Positions 35,187 through 48,754 of a stretch of DNA of 64,000 nt are shown piece after piece; position 1 is the stretch's first letter, and each line of letters begins with the position of its first letter. The notes beneath the pieces are model-generated. The model was not told where the DNA came from, ran no database searches, and saw only the letters and a list, made by a program, of their open reading frames with translations. The position numbers were made by a program, and so were the translations under genes. This DNA comes from Chenopodium formosanum (lineage: Eukaryota > Streptophyta > Magnoliopsida > Caryophyllales > Amaranthaceae): NCBI GenBank assembly GCA_024500155.1, contig CM044872.1:55371460-55435459 (forward strand), given 5' to 3'.

Positions 35187-36074
35187 CAAAAACTTTTGCA
35201 TGCCCCCGGTGTACAATAATTTTATTGTACATCGAAATTTTTGCGAAAAGTGACCCTTTTTCTTAACAAAAGTGACCCTTTTTTTTCACAAAAGTGACCC
35301 TTTTTTTTTCATAAAGTGACCCTTTTTCTCACAGAAGTGACCCTTTTTTCTCACAAAAATGACTTTTTCTTTTTCTCACAAAAGTGACCCTTTTTTCTTA
35401 CAGAAGTGACCCTTTTTATCACAAAAGTGACCCCTATTTTACAAAAACGCACTAATGTCCGCCGATGTCCCTGCCATATCCATTGGTGGCGGGTTGCATC
35501 TTTGTCATTGCATTTACATTAGCAACACAGTATTTGCAGTACAAAAATTTAACAAAACTGAGAGATATTTTCTTAAAATAGAAAAAGAATTAATCGCTCA
35601 AAATGATAATGCAATGCGTCTACAAATCCAGAATTCAATATAACATAAGTAATTAAAATCAGAAGAAAAAAAATTACATACAGGAAGAGGTTACAAAATC
35701 ATAAAAGGCGAAAGAAATTTTGAAAAATAATCAAAATACCTCCATCATGAACTTTCAAAACAAGCATTTTAGCTTAATTAATTCGGAAAAATCAAAATCA
35801 GATCAAGTACTATTAACTAAATAACAAAAATCAATAAATAGAAAAGGAAAAAAAAAAACCTTTGAATCTGAAGACATATAGTGATAAATCATGGAAGATG
35901 AAGAGAAAATGAAATAGTAAAGAAAAAGGAGAGAGAAGAAAAGTAAGAGTAGAGAGAGAAACTGAAAGTAGAAAGAAAGATCCAAAAAATGAAAAATAAG
36001 GAAGAAGGTGCTTACTTTATTTGAGCTGATTTACAATAATGTTACTGTACACCGGGTGTTTTATAATATTTGTA
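35187..36074. mobile_element. MULE-type non-autonomous element nested in the larger one
   Basis: Flanked by a perfect 9-bp duplication ATATTAGTG (35178-35186 and 36075-36083), the size made by Mutator-like transposases. Both termini contain CCCGGTGTACA as inverted copies with further imperfect matching. 888 bp. Near its left end it carries a tandem array based on AAAAGTGACCC. No transposase is present. Confidence 0.8.
35243..35443. repeat. Tandem array of AAAAGTGACCCTTTTT units
   Basis: About nine units of 20-24 bases, each built on CACAAAAGTGACCCTTTTT with T-run length changes and single-base differences. It lies inside the MULE-type element. Confidence 0.9.
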
Positions 36075-36619
36075 ATATTAGTGTGCTGCTAAGATATTTA
36101 TTTTTTAAAAAAAAATTGTTTATACGCCTGATTTGGTTTATTAGAAGATAAACTTAGTTATTATCATCCTTTTCAAGCTTTTAATTTGTTTTTACGTACT
36201 CCCATGTCCCATCCAACAAAACTATGGAGTACTATTTCCATGCCTAGCCAATCTTCATTGGTTCAAAATATTTCATTCATACATATCAAATAAAGGTATT
36301 TTACTAGAAGTGCCACATACGATCTCGCATATCTTCGGCACCCAAACAACCAGTTGAATCCATCTTAGGATAGATTGGACTGGAGAGAAGATGATGATAT
36401 TGAACTCTTTTTTTTTTTTTTTTTTTGAAAAAAAACATTTTCATGGTAATCAAGTGTGTAGGTAAGAAAACTAGAAAAGTATTAATTACATTTTAGGGAT
36501 GGATTAATTTTGGATTAATAATACTATAAGATTCCATTGGAACAAGAAAAATAGAATTAATGATATGAAATTGTTGATTCTTATGCATAGCCCTTAGGGC
36601 TATGCATAGCAAAACCCTA

Positions 36620-36716
36620 TTTATTATTAGCTCAAACAGAATAAATATAGAATATTAATAGTCAATTTTTAAAGTAAATGACCTTTCTCAAAAAAAAAAA
36701 AAAATAAATAAAAGGG

Positions 36717-36755
<39 letters not shown>

Positions 36756-37024
36756 TAAATATGGAATCAATTGATATTGATTATGTAAGAATTGATTATG
36801 GAAGCTTGTATCAAACTTGATTCTCCTCTTCATGGGTTTTACACCTAGAATCCAATGAGAATATATCCACTAAAATGGATCATGGGAATCGATTATCCTA
36901 GAATCAAGCATGGATTAATTATCGTATACACAATATTTAATATTTCCTTTGTTTCTTTAGTGTCATCTTGAGTAATTTTTTTCCTAATTTATATCATAGA
37001 ATCTACTTTGACAAATATTATATA
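36620..37024. other. Spacer with long A run
   Basis: No gene. It holds A runs between 36690 and 36751 and AT-rich sequence between two transposons. Confidence 0.5.
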
Positions 37025-40000
37025 CTCCCTCCCTCTCCGAAATTTCGACTCTTTTGAGTTGATTTCGCGGGTATTAAGAAACTTAATTAGTGTATGACTC
37101 GGGCGATGCTCCGGGTTGTTACTTTGAACACTTGTAATTGAATAGATATATTCATTCTTTATTATTTATTTATTCATTATTTGTTTATTTTTAATAGTTT
37201 TGCATTAAATCTTTGAATAAATTATTTATGGAACAACTATTGACTATTTATATAAACATGTTCTTTGTATAAAATTTATAATGTAATGAAAATAAAAACA
37301 TAATTATTATCATAATAATAGAATCGATTTTTTTTGTAAGAATTGCAGTTCTTAATGGTTCAGATCTCCAATCCATATGTATTTATGAGTCGAATAAAAA
37401 AACATGATTAATTTATGTAGATGAGATGCTAAGTCATCTAATGTGTATTTTTGTGGTTGTGAGTTCGAATCTCATGACAGACATTTTTCAAATTTGAATA
37501 TGATGATGTGGCGAGGGTGTCATATGGCACATAAACATTTTTAGAAATGTTTTTCCCTACCTTATAAAAAATGGGAAATTATTCTTATGAACAGTGCATG
37601 GACGTAAATGCCCTTCAAATTGTTTATTTACCTTTTTACCCCCATAGTAATTTGTAATTATTCTAACACCTTTTTTGCCAACACGTATGCATATCCTCAT
37701 CCTCATCACTGAGTTTTGAGCTTTCGCTCTCCTCTCTATGTGTGTCAGTGTGTTCACCAATCACCATCCTTGAGCTTTGTCTCTCCCCTCCATCTCTATA
37801 CACCATTCTTGCCTCGTTAGAGAAGTACAAGTTACCCTTGAGCACATTTTAATTTTCTCTCTCTTCATATTTACTCACCAATTCACCATCTCCATTAACA
37901 AAGTATTTACTCACCATCTCCATTAACAAAGTATTAGCTTGATTCGAATCAATTGAAAATGTAAAATCTGGGCAATTGTTAATTCTGAATTGTGGAAATT
38001 AGTGAAATAAATTTGATGGTTGTGAAAAAATATTGCTGAATTTGAATTAAAAAAAAATACCCATTTAGCCGAGAACTATGACTGTGAGTATAATTGGTTT
38101 GTAATCCTATTTTTGATGTGAAAATTATTAATTAGTTAGAGGGAAATCATAAAAATTATGTTCTCATTGAGCAGTCATCAAAAGCACATCATTATTCTTT
38201 CTAAAAAAAAAAAAAAGCACATCAATATTTCATGAGGACTCGTGAAACTGACAGCATCAATTTGGTGAGTTTGTTCTTTTTTTCATTCTTTTTTACCTCT
38301 TAATAAATAAGATTTTTTTAAAAAAATTGAATTTAATTTAGAATTCTGCCAATATTTTTATAAAATAAGTTTACGAATGTTTAAATAAGTTTACAGTTGG
38401 TCATATATTTATGAAATTACTTATATAATGTTATTGGGCCTTTTATGTTTTACCCTTGCTATTGTAGTACGAATTATAGTACGAGTACAATTTTAAGAGA
38501 ATCGCATTTTTAATGTACAAATGAGCTGATGATATCTACAAGTTTTCAGTTACTATTAATTTCTAATTCCAACTCTGATTGGTGACTCCATTAGATGGAT
38601 GAATTTAAAAGGTCTACTCAATTAATCAATAACTATAAATGAAAGTTGAAAGGTCTACTCAATTAATTAGTAATTAAATAGAAAATAGAATAATGAACTA
38701 ATGCAGTTTAAAATGTTTGATATTTAATAGGGGTTACGGTTTAATTTCATGACAAAATTAGTTACCGGACAACCAAATGGTTGTTGCATTGTGAAGGTGG
38801 AGATAAATGACTTACACATAATTGTGTTTAAAGGACATTGAGACCAAAGAAATGAATCTGATGATTACGCCAAATTAGATGTACTAGGAAGAAAGGAAAC
38901 CAAAATAACTACGGTGAAAGGGGAAGAAAGCAAGAAGGGATTCAAGGGATCGGACTTTAAGACTGACTGCATTTGCTGAAGACTGTGAAAAAATCATTAG
39001 CCTGCCTACTTTAGAAATATATGAGAAGAAATGTGCGGTATGTACACATTAGAAAATAACAATTACATAAATACATACTAAAGTACAACAATTTAAATAT
39101 CAAAACCATTACAACTTCTAATAGTTCAGATATATCCTACATTTGCTAGCTTACAAAATTAGACTAACACATTCTCTCATTATTAATGGACAAGGTGATT
39201 AGCCAGAATTTGAAGAAATAACTACCAACTTGAGGACCAAGCCCATGTTATTCCTAATGCACCAACAACGCATATGAAAAAAAAAAACCTCAAAGACATT
39301 TTCGTAGACTAAGAACGCATATGACAAAACAAAAAAAAAAAAAAAAAAAAAAAAACCTCAAAGACATTTTCGTAGACTAAAAACGCAAATGACAAAAAAA
39401 AAAAAAAAAAAAAACCATGTTTCCTTACGCACCACCTTTTCCTAGCTAAATACATGCTAACAGAATGAAAAACCAAACATGTGTCCATACATACCTTTTC
39501 CTAAGCATTTATTTTCTATGTAATTCCTAATACTAGGCTTAGCCTAGACTTATGGGATATGTAACTTTAGCACCTATGAACTCTTTCAAGGGAAATGCAA
39601 TAACATCTTGTTACACAACAAGCCCTTTTGTTAGCACACTATATTAAACTCATTGTAAAACCTCAATGTTATGTACACTACACCAGCTCATTCAAGCTAC
39701 ACTTTAACTTTAATTCTCATGATATAACATTGATGCATTGGACTAATTACAATGTCATTTACAACACTTCTTAACACCTCCTAATATAAACACAATTAAA
39801 TATAAACAACAAGGTAGGCAAGCCACCCGCGCGCAACGCGCGCGTCAGCTCCCCTAGTTAATATATAAGTATAGATAGATTTGCAAGTACAAATGTATGG
39901 GAAAGCACAAGTTACAATAATTTGCAATTAATACTCCGTACATAGAGGGAGAAAGTCCTTGTTTTTTTTCCTTCACCGATTTTCTAAGAGAAAACCTTTG

Positions 40001-40153
40001 GGTTTTTTTTATCTTTATCCTATGCCCAATAAAAATATTTGAGGAAATATTGGTAATTTCATGATATTAATAGTTGTTGGGAAAAACAAATGGGTCAATT
40101 ATTTTGGGACTAAAATTAGGTCAAAAGGGTCGAAGTTTCGGGGACGGAGGGAG
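37025..40153. mobile_element. Stowaway-like MITE split by a Helitron
   Basis: TA target duplication (37023-37024 and 40154-40155). Left end CTCCCTCCCTCTCCGAAATT; the complement of the right end is CTCCCTCCGTCCCCGAAACT, and both continue into a matching TTCGAC..TTTTGA. Without the insertion the MITE would be about 360 bp. Confidence 0.75.
37087..39857 (+). mobile_element. Non-autonomous Helitron
   Basis: The 3' end is clear: a GC-only hairpin with stem GCGCGC (39829-39844), ten bases later CTAG (39854-39857), followed by T. The 5' end is set approximately at TATGACTCGGGCGATG, where the MITE sequence stops. There is no Rep/helicase frame. The interior contains a 30-base direct duplication around 37870-37935 and a duplicated segment with CCTCAAAGACATTTTCGTAG at 39290 and 39356. 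Confidence 0.68.
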
Positions 40154-40155
40154 TA

Positions 40156-42471
40156 GTGATTTATATATATATAAAAAATAAGATCGTGTGTAAAATCGTG
40201 TTAATGTATAGTTTTCGAATATTTTTATAATTTATATTAATTGATAATTTAAGATATTATTAGTCAAAATTTTAAATTAATATATGTGCCAGACAAATAG
40301 GGGCACTTAATAAAACAAAGAGAATTATTATTTATGGTAAAGTCGTATCCCCTAATCAAAAGTAATCAAAAGTATTACCTAAATCCTCTAACTAAAGTAG
40401 ATAGGGAAGTAGGGTCGAATCCACAGGGAAACTGGTCTTTCTACTCCTAATTAATTAATATAATTTAAATTATTAAAGTAACCAATTTGTTGTTTGTAAT
40501 GTGAAATTATACTACGAAAATTAAGTTTAGGGAGAAAGTCGATAATAAGAAGGCCTAGGGTCATAGGTTCACCAATAATTAATATTCCGGGATAAAACAT
40601 AACAATTAATAATCAACATTGCACAAATAACATGATTAACAGGCTCTCGCAATTTATTAACCAACATAGATCTAACAGGCTCTCACAATTTACTAGATCT
40701 AAGTTCCTATTGAAAATAGCCTTTAATATCAAATTAACATCTGCTCGATTCATCAATTCAATATTGCTAAACATTCACAATCAAATTACATCTGCTCGAT
40801 TCATAATCTAATTGCAAAGAATTAAAACAATTCAATAAGAAATTATCATGCAATATCAATAATCAATAATAACAAATTATCCCTTCATATTAATTATGGA
40901 TCCCCATAAACCCTAGAATTAAACTACTCGGACATAATTAAATCTAAAACATGCAAAGTAATAAAGTAAGCCATAAGGAATTGAAAGGAAGAAATTACTG
41001 AAATTAATTGAAATAGAAATCGTACCAAGACGACGGAATTACAAAGTAGTCGAGAACAAGAGTAAGGTAGAGAGAAAAGTCTAGAGAGAGAAAATATTAA
41101 GTAGAGAGAGAAAGTGAAAAGAAAAGAGTCGGTAATAAATTACAATCCTAAACGTACTTAAACGAAAATAATTAACGATCCTAATTAGAACTAAATACCT
41201 CGACAACTTCAGCTCCCAGAAACACGCGCCCGATCGGGCTAAGGGCCGCCCGATCGGGCGCGCCTTTATGCTCGTGCTCCCACGCAGCAACCTTGCCCGA
41301 TCGTGCTAAGCCTCGCACGATCGGGCGCGCCTAGCTCGATACCTCCTTTGCTGCGCACCTCGCCCGATCGGGCCTAAGCTTGCTCGATCGGGCGCAGCTC
41401 TACTCCGAGGCTTGAAACTTCGATTGGGCTCGACTCCTCGGCCCAATCCGGATCTCCTCTTCGGGTCTTGAATGCTCGGTCCAAACCTCGGTATTCCAAA
41501 TACCGAGCCCTTAATCACCGGCTCGATGGCTCTAGCCGGCCCTTGGGCTTCAACAACGGTCATGCTCCTCCAATGCTCGTAGTTGCTTCATAAAATCCCG
41601 GGAAAATACTCCAAAGGTGCAATTCCCTATAAAACTCAACCAAAACTACGAAAACACTAGAAAATGCATATTAGTAACAAAAGTGGCTCTAAAGAGCCAA
41701 AAAACACTACTAATTATGACCAAGGGACGGGGTTAAAATACTATATAAAATGGACATATCAACGATATGAGATATATTAATCTTGAATAAAAAAAAAAAA
41801 GTAAAGTTTGATGTAGTGGATGTTGGGTCCGTATTCCCAAGAAGCCTAAAAGACGCAAGACTATAGCCATGAAACCTAAGAGCAACCCAGATAAAGGAAG
41901 GATTAAAGCAACGACTTGATGGTTTCAAAAAAGAAAAAAAAAAAACAACGGCTTGATTGAGACAAGTATGGAAAGTAAATCAACAAGTAAGTGAGCGAGG
42001 GAATGATATCAAAAATACAAGGAAAAGTCAAGGTATCAAGAGAATTAATCATGAATATCTTCTCTCACGTATCTTTTGTACAAAATCCCTAGAGATCCCT
42101 AGGTATAAATAGCTAGAAAAAGCATGTAAAGATCATTCATACGTTATTACTCACACAATTTCACTAAACATCTCATATATTCGTAGCTATTCTGATTAAG
42201 GCAGCTATCCTTACTCAATATTGTCGTCCTTTTTCTTTTGTTTATTTAATTATTGTTGTGCCATTGAGAATATTGTTGTGCAACTTTATAAATAAAACAA
42301 AAAATAAGCTAATTGAAATTCAATTTTATCAGATTGTACTAATCATCCTCACAACCAATAACAACCCCCGACAAAGATAATCAGACCAATATAGAGATTA
42401 TACGGCACAAATCCTCTTGTCCCGTTGTGCGTGTGCGCGTGGGAGAGGAGGATTAATATTTAATCTTAGGG

Positions 42472-42515
<44 letters not shown>

Positions 42516-42670
42516 CAACACCTTCAACTTTTTTTTTTTTTTTTTTGATTAAATTTTAATCCATAATCTTAGCAAAGGAATTGGATCAGACAAAATTGCT
42601 GTTACTTAAGCTATCTCTTAAAACCAAAAACTTCTAAATTTGCAAGGAGATCAGTTGCACTTCATTGCAA
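40156..42670. other. Decayed LTR-like repeat region without genes
   Basis: 40310-40440 contains AGGGTCGAATCCACAGGGA, a phrase seen in plant LTR sequences. 41700-41761 ends GGACATATCA and on the minus strand would start TGATATGTCC like an LTR, but no matching target duplication was found. 42090-42100 has GGTATAAATAGC, a second promoter-like spot. Runs of T fill 42473-42546. No coding frame is supported. Confidence 0.45.
41226..41396. repeat. Array of paired GCCCGATCGGGC palindromes
   Basis: Six palindromic boxes in three pairs, at about 41228 and 41247, 41294 and 41314, and 41361 and 41381. Members of a pair are joined by a CTAAG-like spacer. The boxes are perfect or have one base changed (CCCGATCGTGC, GCTCGATCGGGC). 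GC-rich, unlike the surroundings. Confidence 0.85.
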
Positions 42671-43186
42671 AGACAAAGCTCATTCATTGATAATACAAAA
42701 TTTCATATATTAACACCTTAGAAGTTTCGAATGAAGTTTAAGGAAATCATCTACACATATCAACACGAGATTGGCGGTATTCTGGGAGCTTCCACCACCT
42801 AGAAACATAATTGAACATGATACTACCAACCATAACGAACGAGACCGTAACGAGCAAGAGGATGGAGCAAGTAATAAAGAGACCCTAAGAGATAAAAGTG
42901 ATCCTTGACCGTGTGAAAGGAGCCCAGTATTGAAGCTGACAAGAGAAACCCACACCTGAGATCATGTGATGAATTAGTAATGTCAATGTTGGAATATATC
43001 GCGTTTGTAACTTGGCAGCAGGAAAAGAACGTTTGCGAGTAGCGCAGCTCCACTTTCCAGATTTGAGCATGGTGCGGCCGCATAAAAGCTTCATTAGAAT
43101 CTCAATTCTGATCTCAAATGCTTTAGCTGGGTCAAAAAATTAGGCCACCTGAAAATACTGCCAACTATGAATATCAAGACGAACAA

Positions 43187-46100
43187 TTATCTCACACCAG
43201 AAGACGACTGAGGATTCTGTACAAACCCCCCTGGAACAAAAACAGGAAGCTGGTTTGATGCAGTATCCCTTTTAAATCTTGATTCACGGGATGTATTTGG
43301 GAACAACCGCTCCTGACCCCGCCTGAATATTGAATTATTATCAGTTTTAGCAGCATCTTTTCCAGGAATACTTGGCCCACCAAAGAAAATGCTTTCCCCA
43401 GTGTACATCAACTTATCTGATTGCTGGAGTTGAGCTCTGGAGGAAGATGACTCTTCTGGTTGAGCGGCTGGCATTGGCATTGGTCTTCTACTGTAACTAT
43501 TAGCATCTACACTAGCTTTTGATGTTGCAATTTGTTGTAAAGATTTATTTCTAGCATCTGTTGTGGCAGCGACTGATACATATCTCCCAGCTTCTTGGTC
43601 CCAAATTACAGATGTCCTTTTGACATCTCTAAGAAGAGCGGTTGAAGCTGAGAGCAATAATGGATCTGTACTACTTTCCTTCTGAAACTTCTTCTCGTCG
43701 GGTAGTGATGGAAAACTAGATACTGGATCAACGCCATGGAAGGTTCCCTTAGAAGTAGAAGGCTGAGCTGTGTTCAAACCAGGAATAGAGCCAGCTGCAT
43801 TGAAATGGTTCGATCCATGAGCTCGTGGGAGAGGACTTAGCGTTACTGATTCATGTACATGACTAGGACTGCTGAAGCTACTCATGCTGTGGGTCCCAGT
43901 TTCATATTCATCTCTGCTTCCTTGACTAGGAGCAACAGAATTTCTCATAGAAGAGATTCTAAAGTCGCCTTTAAAATCTTTGTTTGCACCCATATCTGTA
44001 CTCACACTACTTTGGATGCTTATGTTTTCGCTGGAACTATAGTCAATAGCTTGCCGTTGACGATCAACTGGTCGCATCACAGATGATGAAGCTCTGGCTT
44101 TTGCTGCAGCTTTCATGACTTCATTAGGATCCAACTTTGCAAGCCTTAATGCACTGCGCTTGACTGGCTTTCTAGGTGCCTTGCTTCGTCCTGTTGCATC
44201 TGGATCAGTGGTTGATGGGACCATTCCAGGCTGCAAATGAGGGACAACTTCTTCCTGTTACACCACAGTTTTATAAGCAAAGTAGAGGGATAACACAACT
44301 TTGAATGATCATATATTGACAAATATTGCAGAAAGATGAAACAAAGCACTAGCTTTGGGAAGTTTTATGCATTGGATAGTATGCGATGCTTGAACAAGTA
44401 AAAGTGTACACTTGATAAGGTAATAAATAGTAATACAAGTGGATGTTTATACAACTTTATAAACATCCCAATCTCTCTTTCAAGTTTCCTTTCAAATAGA
44501 AACACCTGGCACAGTGGCACCTATTCAGTGGTTACCAAGTATTGTGTGAGGAATGGGAGCAGGCCAAGAGGGTCCGAACCATACAACCCTCCTCCCCCAA
44601 CCCCTTCCAAGAAAGCTAAGAAACACCACACAACCATCACTACCAACAACAATGTCAGATCCTTAATCCCAATAGGATGAGGTTGGCGGCATGAACCAAA
44701 GATTCCATCTCCAGTAGTCGTCGTCTCGTCGACAATCCTCCTCCATCTACACAATATCGAGTGCCATAGGCTCAAACCATCACCAACAACAACCAGCAAA
44801 TTAGGATTCTCCTACTGGCAAGGTCAAAGCTGAGAAAGTCTAAGAAACATACTTGCCACAATGCTTCAATATCACGCTATATATTCTTGAGGAAAGATGA
44901 GTAAGATAAAAGCCATGCAAGGTCAAATTTTAGTCTAAAGAAAGCAATTTTCCTATTTATAAGAATCACAACAACTCTATCTGCTCTGGCTGCTGAACAA
45001 CCATGTATTATATTACTTCCTTACAATCTTATACAGTTATAGATGACAAATCCAGCTCACAAAAAGTAAACAAGCATCAACTAACAAAATACAATGCACA
45101 TTATTCAGACAATCAGCATAACAAAATACTGAATTTAAATTAAATTGACCCCTAATCATCCTTAGACATGCGATTAAAGATGATGTAATTGATATGCTAC
45201 CAACACAGTGTTCTTGCAGAATAATAAATAACGTGGCAACTAATTTAAATTTCCAAAGTATTTAAGTTTCATACACGGTGCCTTGCAGGAGAGTAACAAA
45301 GGATATACCAAGAAGACACGGTACCTAAACAGGCTATCAATTTAAACAATTGTCATGTGAAGCAAGATCGCCAAACTATATTATAGACAATACCTGATAA
45401 TCCACAAATACTCTGGGAGGGGTACACGACCAAGCACCCTTGTACTGGAGGCCTAGAGAACTGCCACCGCTGAAACCAGTTGTTGCAGACCCACTTGGTG
45501 AATACAACTCATTTGGTAATTCATCATTGTCAGACGCTGCTCCTGGTGGTGCCTCACTCATAGCCCTCATAGCCACAACATACTCATATGTAGTAAGACC
45601 CTAAAGCCACAAGTGTTGCAGCCCCAAATTAAGTTCCATGTTAAAATCACTCCCATTCTAACCAGCATCATAAGAAAGATAATGCTAAGGCGCCTACCTT
45701 TCTCATCAGTATTATGTGGAAAAAGAACAGTTCGCCCAAAGGTATACAAGCTATAATGGAAACTACCGAGAAGAAAGCCTGCATGCAAAAAAAATATTTT
45801 GAATTGGTGAAAGGAACACGAACCCATCCACATTATTTGTAAAAAGTAAAATATTACATGTTGGTCTACAATGTACCCCATTTTGGTTCAACATACCACC
45901 ACTGTTGGGAAGGGGACAGGAGTGAAACCATTCCCAAGTCTGTCAATAATTTCAGCCTCCATACCTCTTCTATTTACAAAGTAACGTACAAACACAGCAA
46001 TACCAATTCCTGCTTCAATAACAAGCTGAACTAACAAACAGCATAGTCAATAAAATAAATTGAAAAATAAAGCACCTTAAAGGGAACATATGCTTCAAAA

Positions 46101-48714
46101 CATACCCAAATAAGACTTGAGGCCATCAGAGAGATGAAAGTCATGTAATTCTTCCTTCCCACACAATTATTGAGCCACTGACGTAAACCAAAACATAAGT
46201 TGATGTAAAATTTTCAGCTAGAATAAAGAGGCTAGTGAACATAAACATTTGACAGTATCAATGACCCAAGAAATATACCCGGCAATGATGATCAAACCCA
46301 TCCACACATTTATCACAGCTTCTACAATGCTTGCTGAACTTGCGCACCTGAATGGAGGCCCTAGTTAATGAGGAAAGGCCAAGAGTACACAGTATGGATT
46401 GTTCACCAACTCACTACATCAGGAGTTTGAAAATTCACAGTACAACTAACATAGAACATCAAAATATACATGCAAGTGTGCAACTACAACCCATAGGACT
46501 GGAGTTGTTAATGCCCTTCAAAGAACTTAATTGAGATCTCAATTGCACATGAATCAGATCATTAAATATGCCCATTATCTAGCATCCTTCAAAAAATTAT
46601 ATAACATATAAAAAAAATGGGACCAAAGATTCCTGATCACAATATCATTTCTGGAAAAGCAACACACTCAAACAAGACAGAATTCAAGTGTTAGATATCA
46701 TATGACTATACAAGATATAAAACTTAGAATTCTAATTATTGATTACACAAAATGAATTCAAAACCTGTATACAAACTGGATTTCTTCAATCCCAATAGAT
46801 TTCAGAAATGCACGAGTTGTACAGACTATAAAGCACAAAAGTTCTTTAAATTTGTTGGAGACCGGAAAAAAAGATAAATAAATAATTGTACTATGGCCTA
46901 TACAACTTATACAAATGCCAAAGTAGTAGCTATGTAGACAAGTAGAACCAATAAAGCCATGATTTCATAGACAAAATACCTCAGCATTGCATAGTGTGCA
47001 AAATAAAGCATCTTCTCCGTTGCCTTGTTGTTCCTCAATATCCTCCTCTTTACGACAATCTTCATGGACAAACAATAAACAGAAGATTCCTCCAATGCCA
47101 CTACAAGAAGATCTTTTCTTTCCTCGTTGTACAGGATCACTAGACTTAGGAACTTCCTTTGCTGAACCAATCTTACTCAAGTTGCTTGCCATTGTCGAGC
47201 TCCTGGACACTGAATACGGTGAGGAGTGGCCATCTGTACCATTTTCATCAAATCTATTATGTACATCTTTGTTTGACTCTCCATTGAGATGATTGTTGGG
47301 TTGATTATCAAATTCATACATAATTCCTGGGTCTGCAGGATTTATTGCAGTGCACCTCACGTAAAGAATGAAAACAATGAGTGCCTACACATTGACAGAT
47401 TTAGAAGCATAAGGTGAGCGAAAGGACAGAGGTATCATACACATGGCCATACAGAATAGAAGAAAATTATAAAACAGTAAGTTAAGCAAGCTCAAATTAC
47501 AGAGATATAACAATCAGCGTGCCTTGAATAATAATAAAAATATTGATAATATCATTCTATGATATAAGGAATTAGTTAAAATGTCTCCTGAATCCTAACT
47601 TGTTTATGGTCTCATTACAAATTGAAATTTAGGGATTCCTTAAGGAATGTTGATGTAAGTGCTACTCTTATATATGCTCAAAAATCATCTGTCAGATAAT
47701 AAGCCTCGATATTGCACAGTCTGGCTTAATTATCAAGCAATCTAGGATTCTAGGCCCATATACCCACTACATCTATTTTCTTATTTTACGGAAATGGAAA
47801 CTAGAAAAGGGAACAAAAATTAATAAAGGAAAGAAAACAAATCAGTTCTAACACAAAACTAGAGACCATTGACCAATGGCTAAAAGAAGAAGCCCAAAAG
47901 TAAAACTGTAATTATAACCCAGGGTTTCTGAACTTCATTTCCCATATCCCCATATGGAACAGCACAAGTTTATCCCCAAATAGTGAGGTAAAATGGTAAG
48001 TAGGATGACATAATGAGTTGTGCCATGGGGAGATACAGATCCCATAGCAACAACTTTTCTACCTAAGGAGTCCAGGAAAATGGGTTTTAGATTCTAGCAT
48101 CCTGGTTGGGGAACAAAAGATCTATACTTAATAACAACTTCTGCACATTACTGCATGCCCTGATCCAGGAGACCAGCCATTCATGTAGGTCAAACCCATT
48201 AAAAGACCTGATGCTTCTACCTCCGAACATCATGGCTTTTCTTATCCAGTAAAGTCAACAACATCAGAGGTTAGTATTGTAACTAATTATGGCCAAAGGA
48301 TCTCCTCTCACCAACAATATAGATCCCTTGAAAATATTCTATCAACCTCGTTGCAGTGCTCCAAACCAACGACCAGTTCCACCAACATATATTATAGAAA
48401 TTTTAAATAGTTTCTATAAAACAAGCATCATAAGTTCTAAGTTCCTGTGTTGTTTTCTGACAAAAGCATCAAGAGTTTAAAGACGCAAGTAAAGAAGTTG
48501 CAGAGCACTATAATAAGAGGAAAAATGGAAAATTAATACGATAATATAGGACTGCAGAAAAGCTATAAAAATACATACCACTGGAGAATATGTAGCAATC
48601 AAAACATACTCCCATATTCGGCCTCCAAGGAAAGGTGCAAGGAAAGCATAGAATTCAACAACTAGCAAGCAGAATACAGTAATTGCAACAACCTGTAAAC
48701 AAAACAAAACAAAA

Positions 48715-48754
<40 letters not shown>

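Larger units (their letters stand above)
34748..36619. mobile_element. 1.87-kb DNA element with 107-bp terminal inverted repeats
   Basis: The left terminus 34748-34854 and right terminus 36514-36619 are near-identical inverted copies. Each contains a palindrome around ATAGCCCTTAGGGCTAT that can fold back by itself. A clear target duplication was not found; ATTT is shared at the borders. It has no transposase frame, so it is non-autonomous. A second element sits inside it. Confidence 0.75.

Noticed and set aside
35243..35443. CRISPR-like repeat array
   Set aside because: Units are directly adjacent with no unique spacers, and this is plant DNA; it is a simple tandem array inside a transposon.
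37462..37490. GAGTTCGAATCTC, like a tRNA T-arm or SINE B box
   Set aside because: No acceptor stem or A-box partner at the right distance; not enough for a tRNA or SINE call.
42710..43094. Overlapping short minus-strand frames after the S-acyltransferase stop
   Set aside because: They lie in the 3'UTR, overlap each other in different frames and match nothing recognisable.
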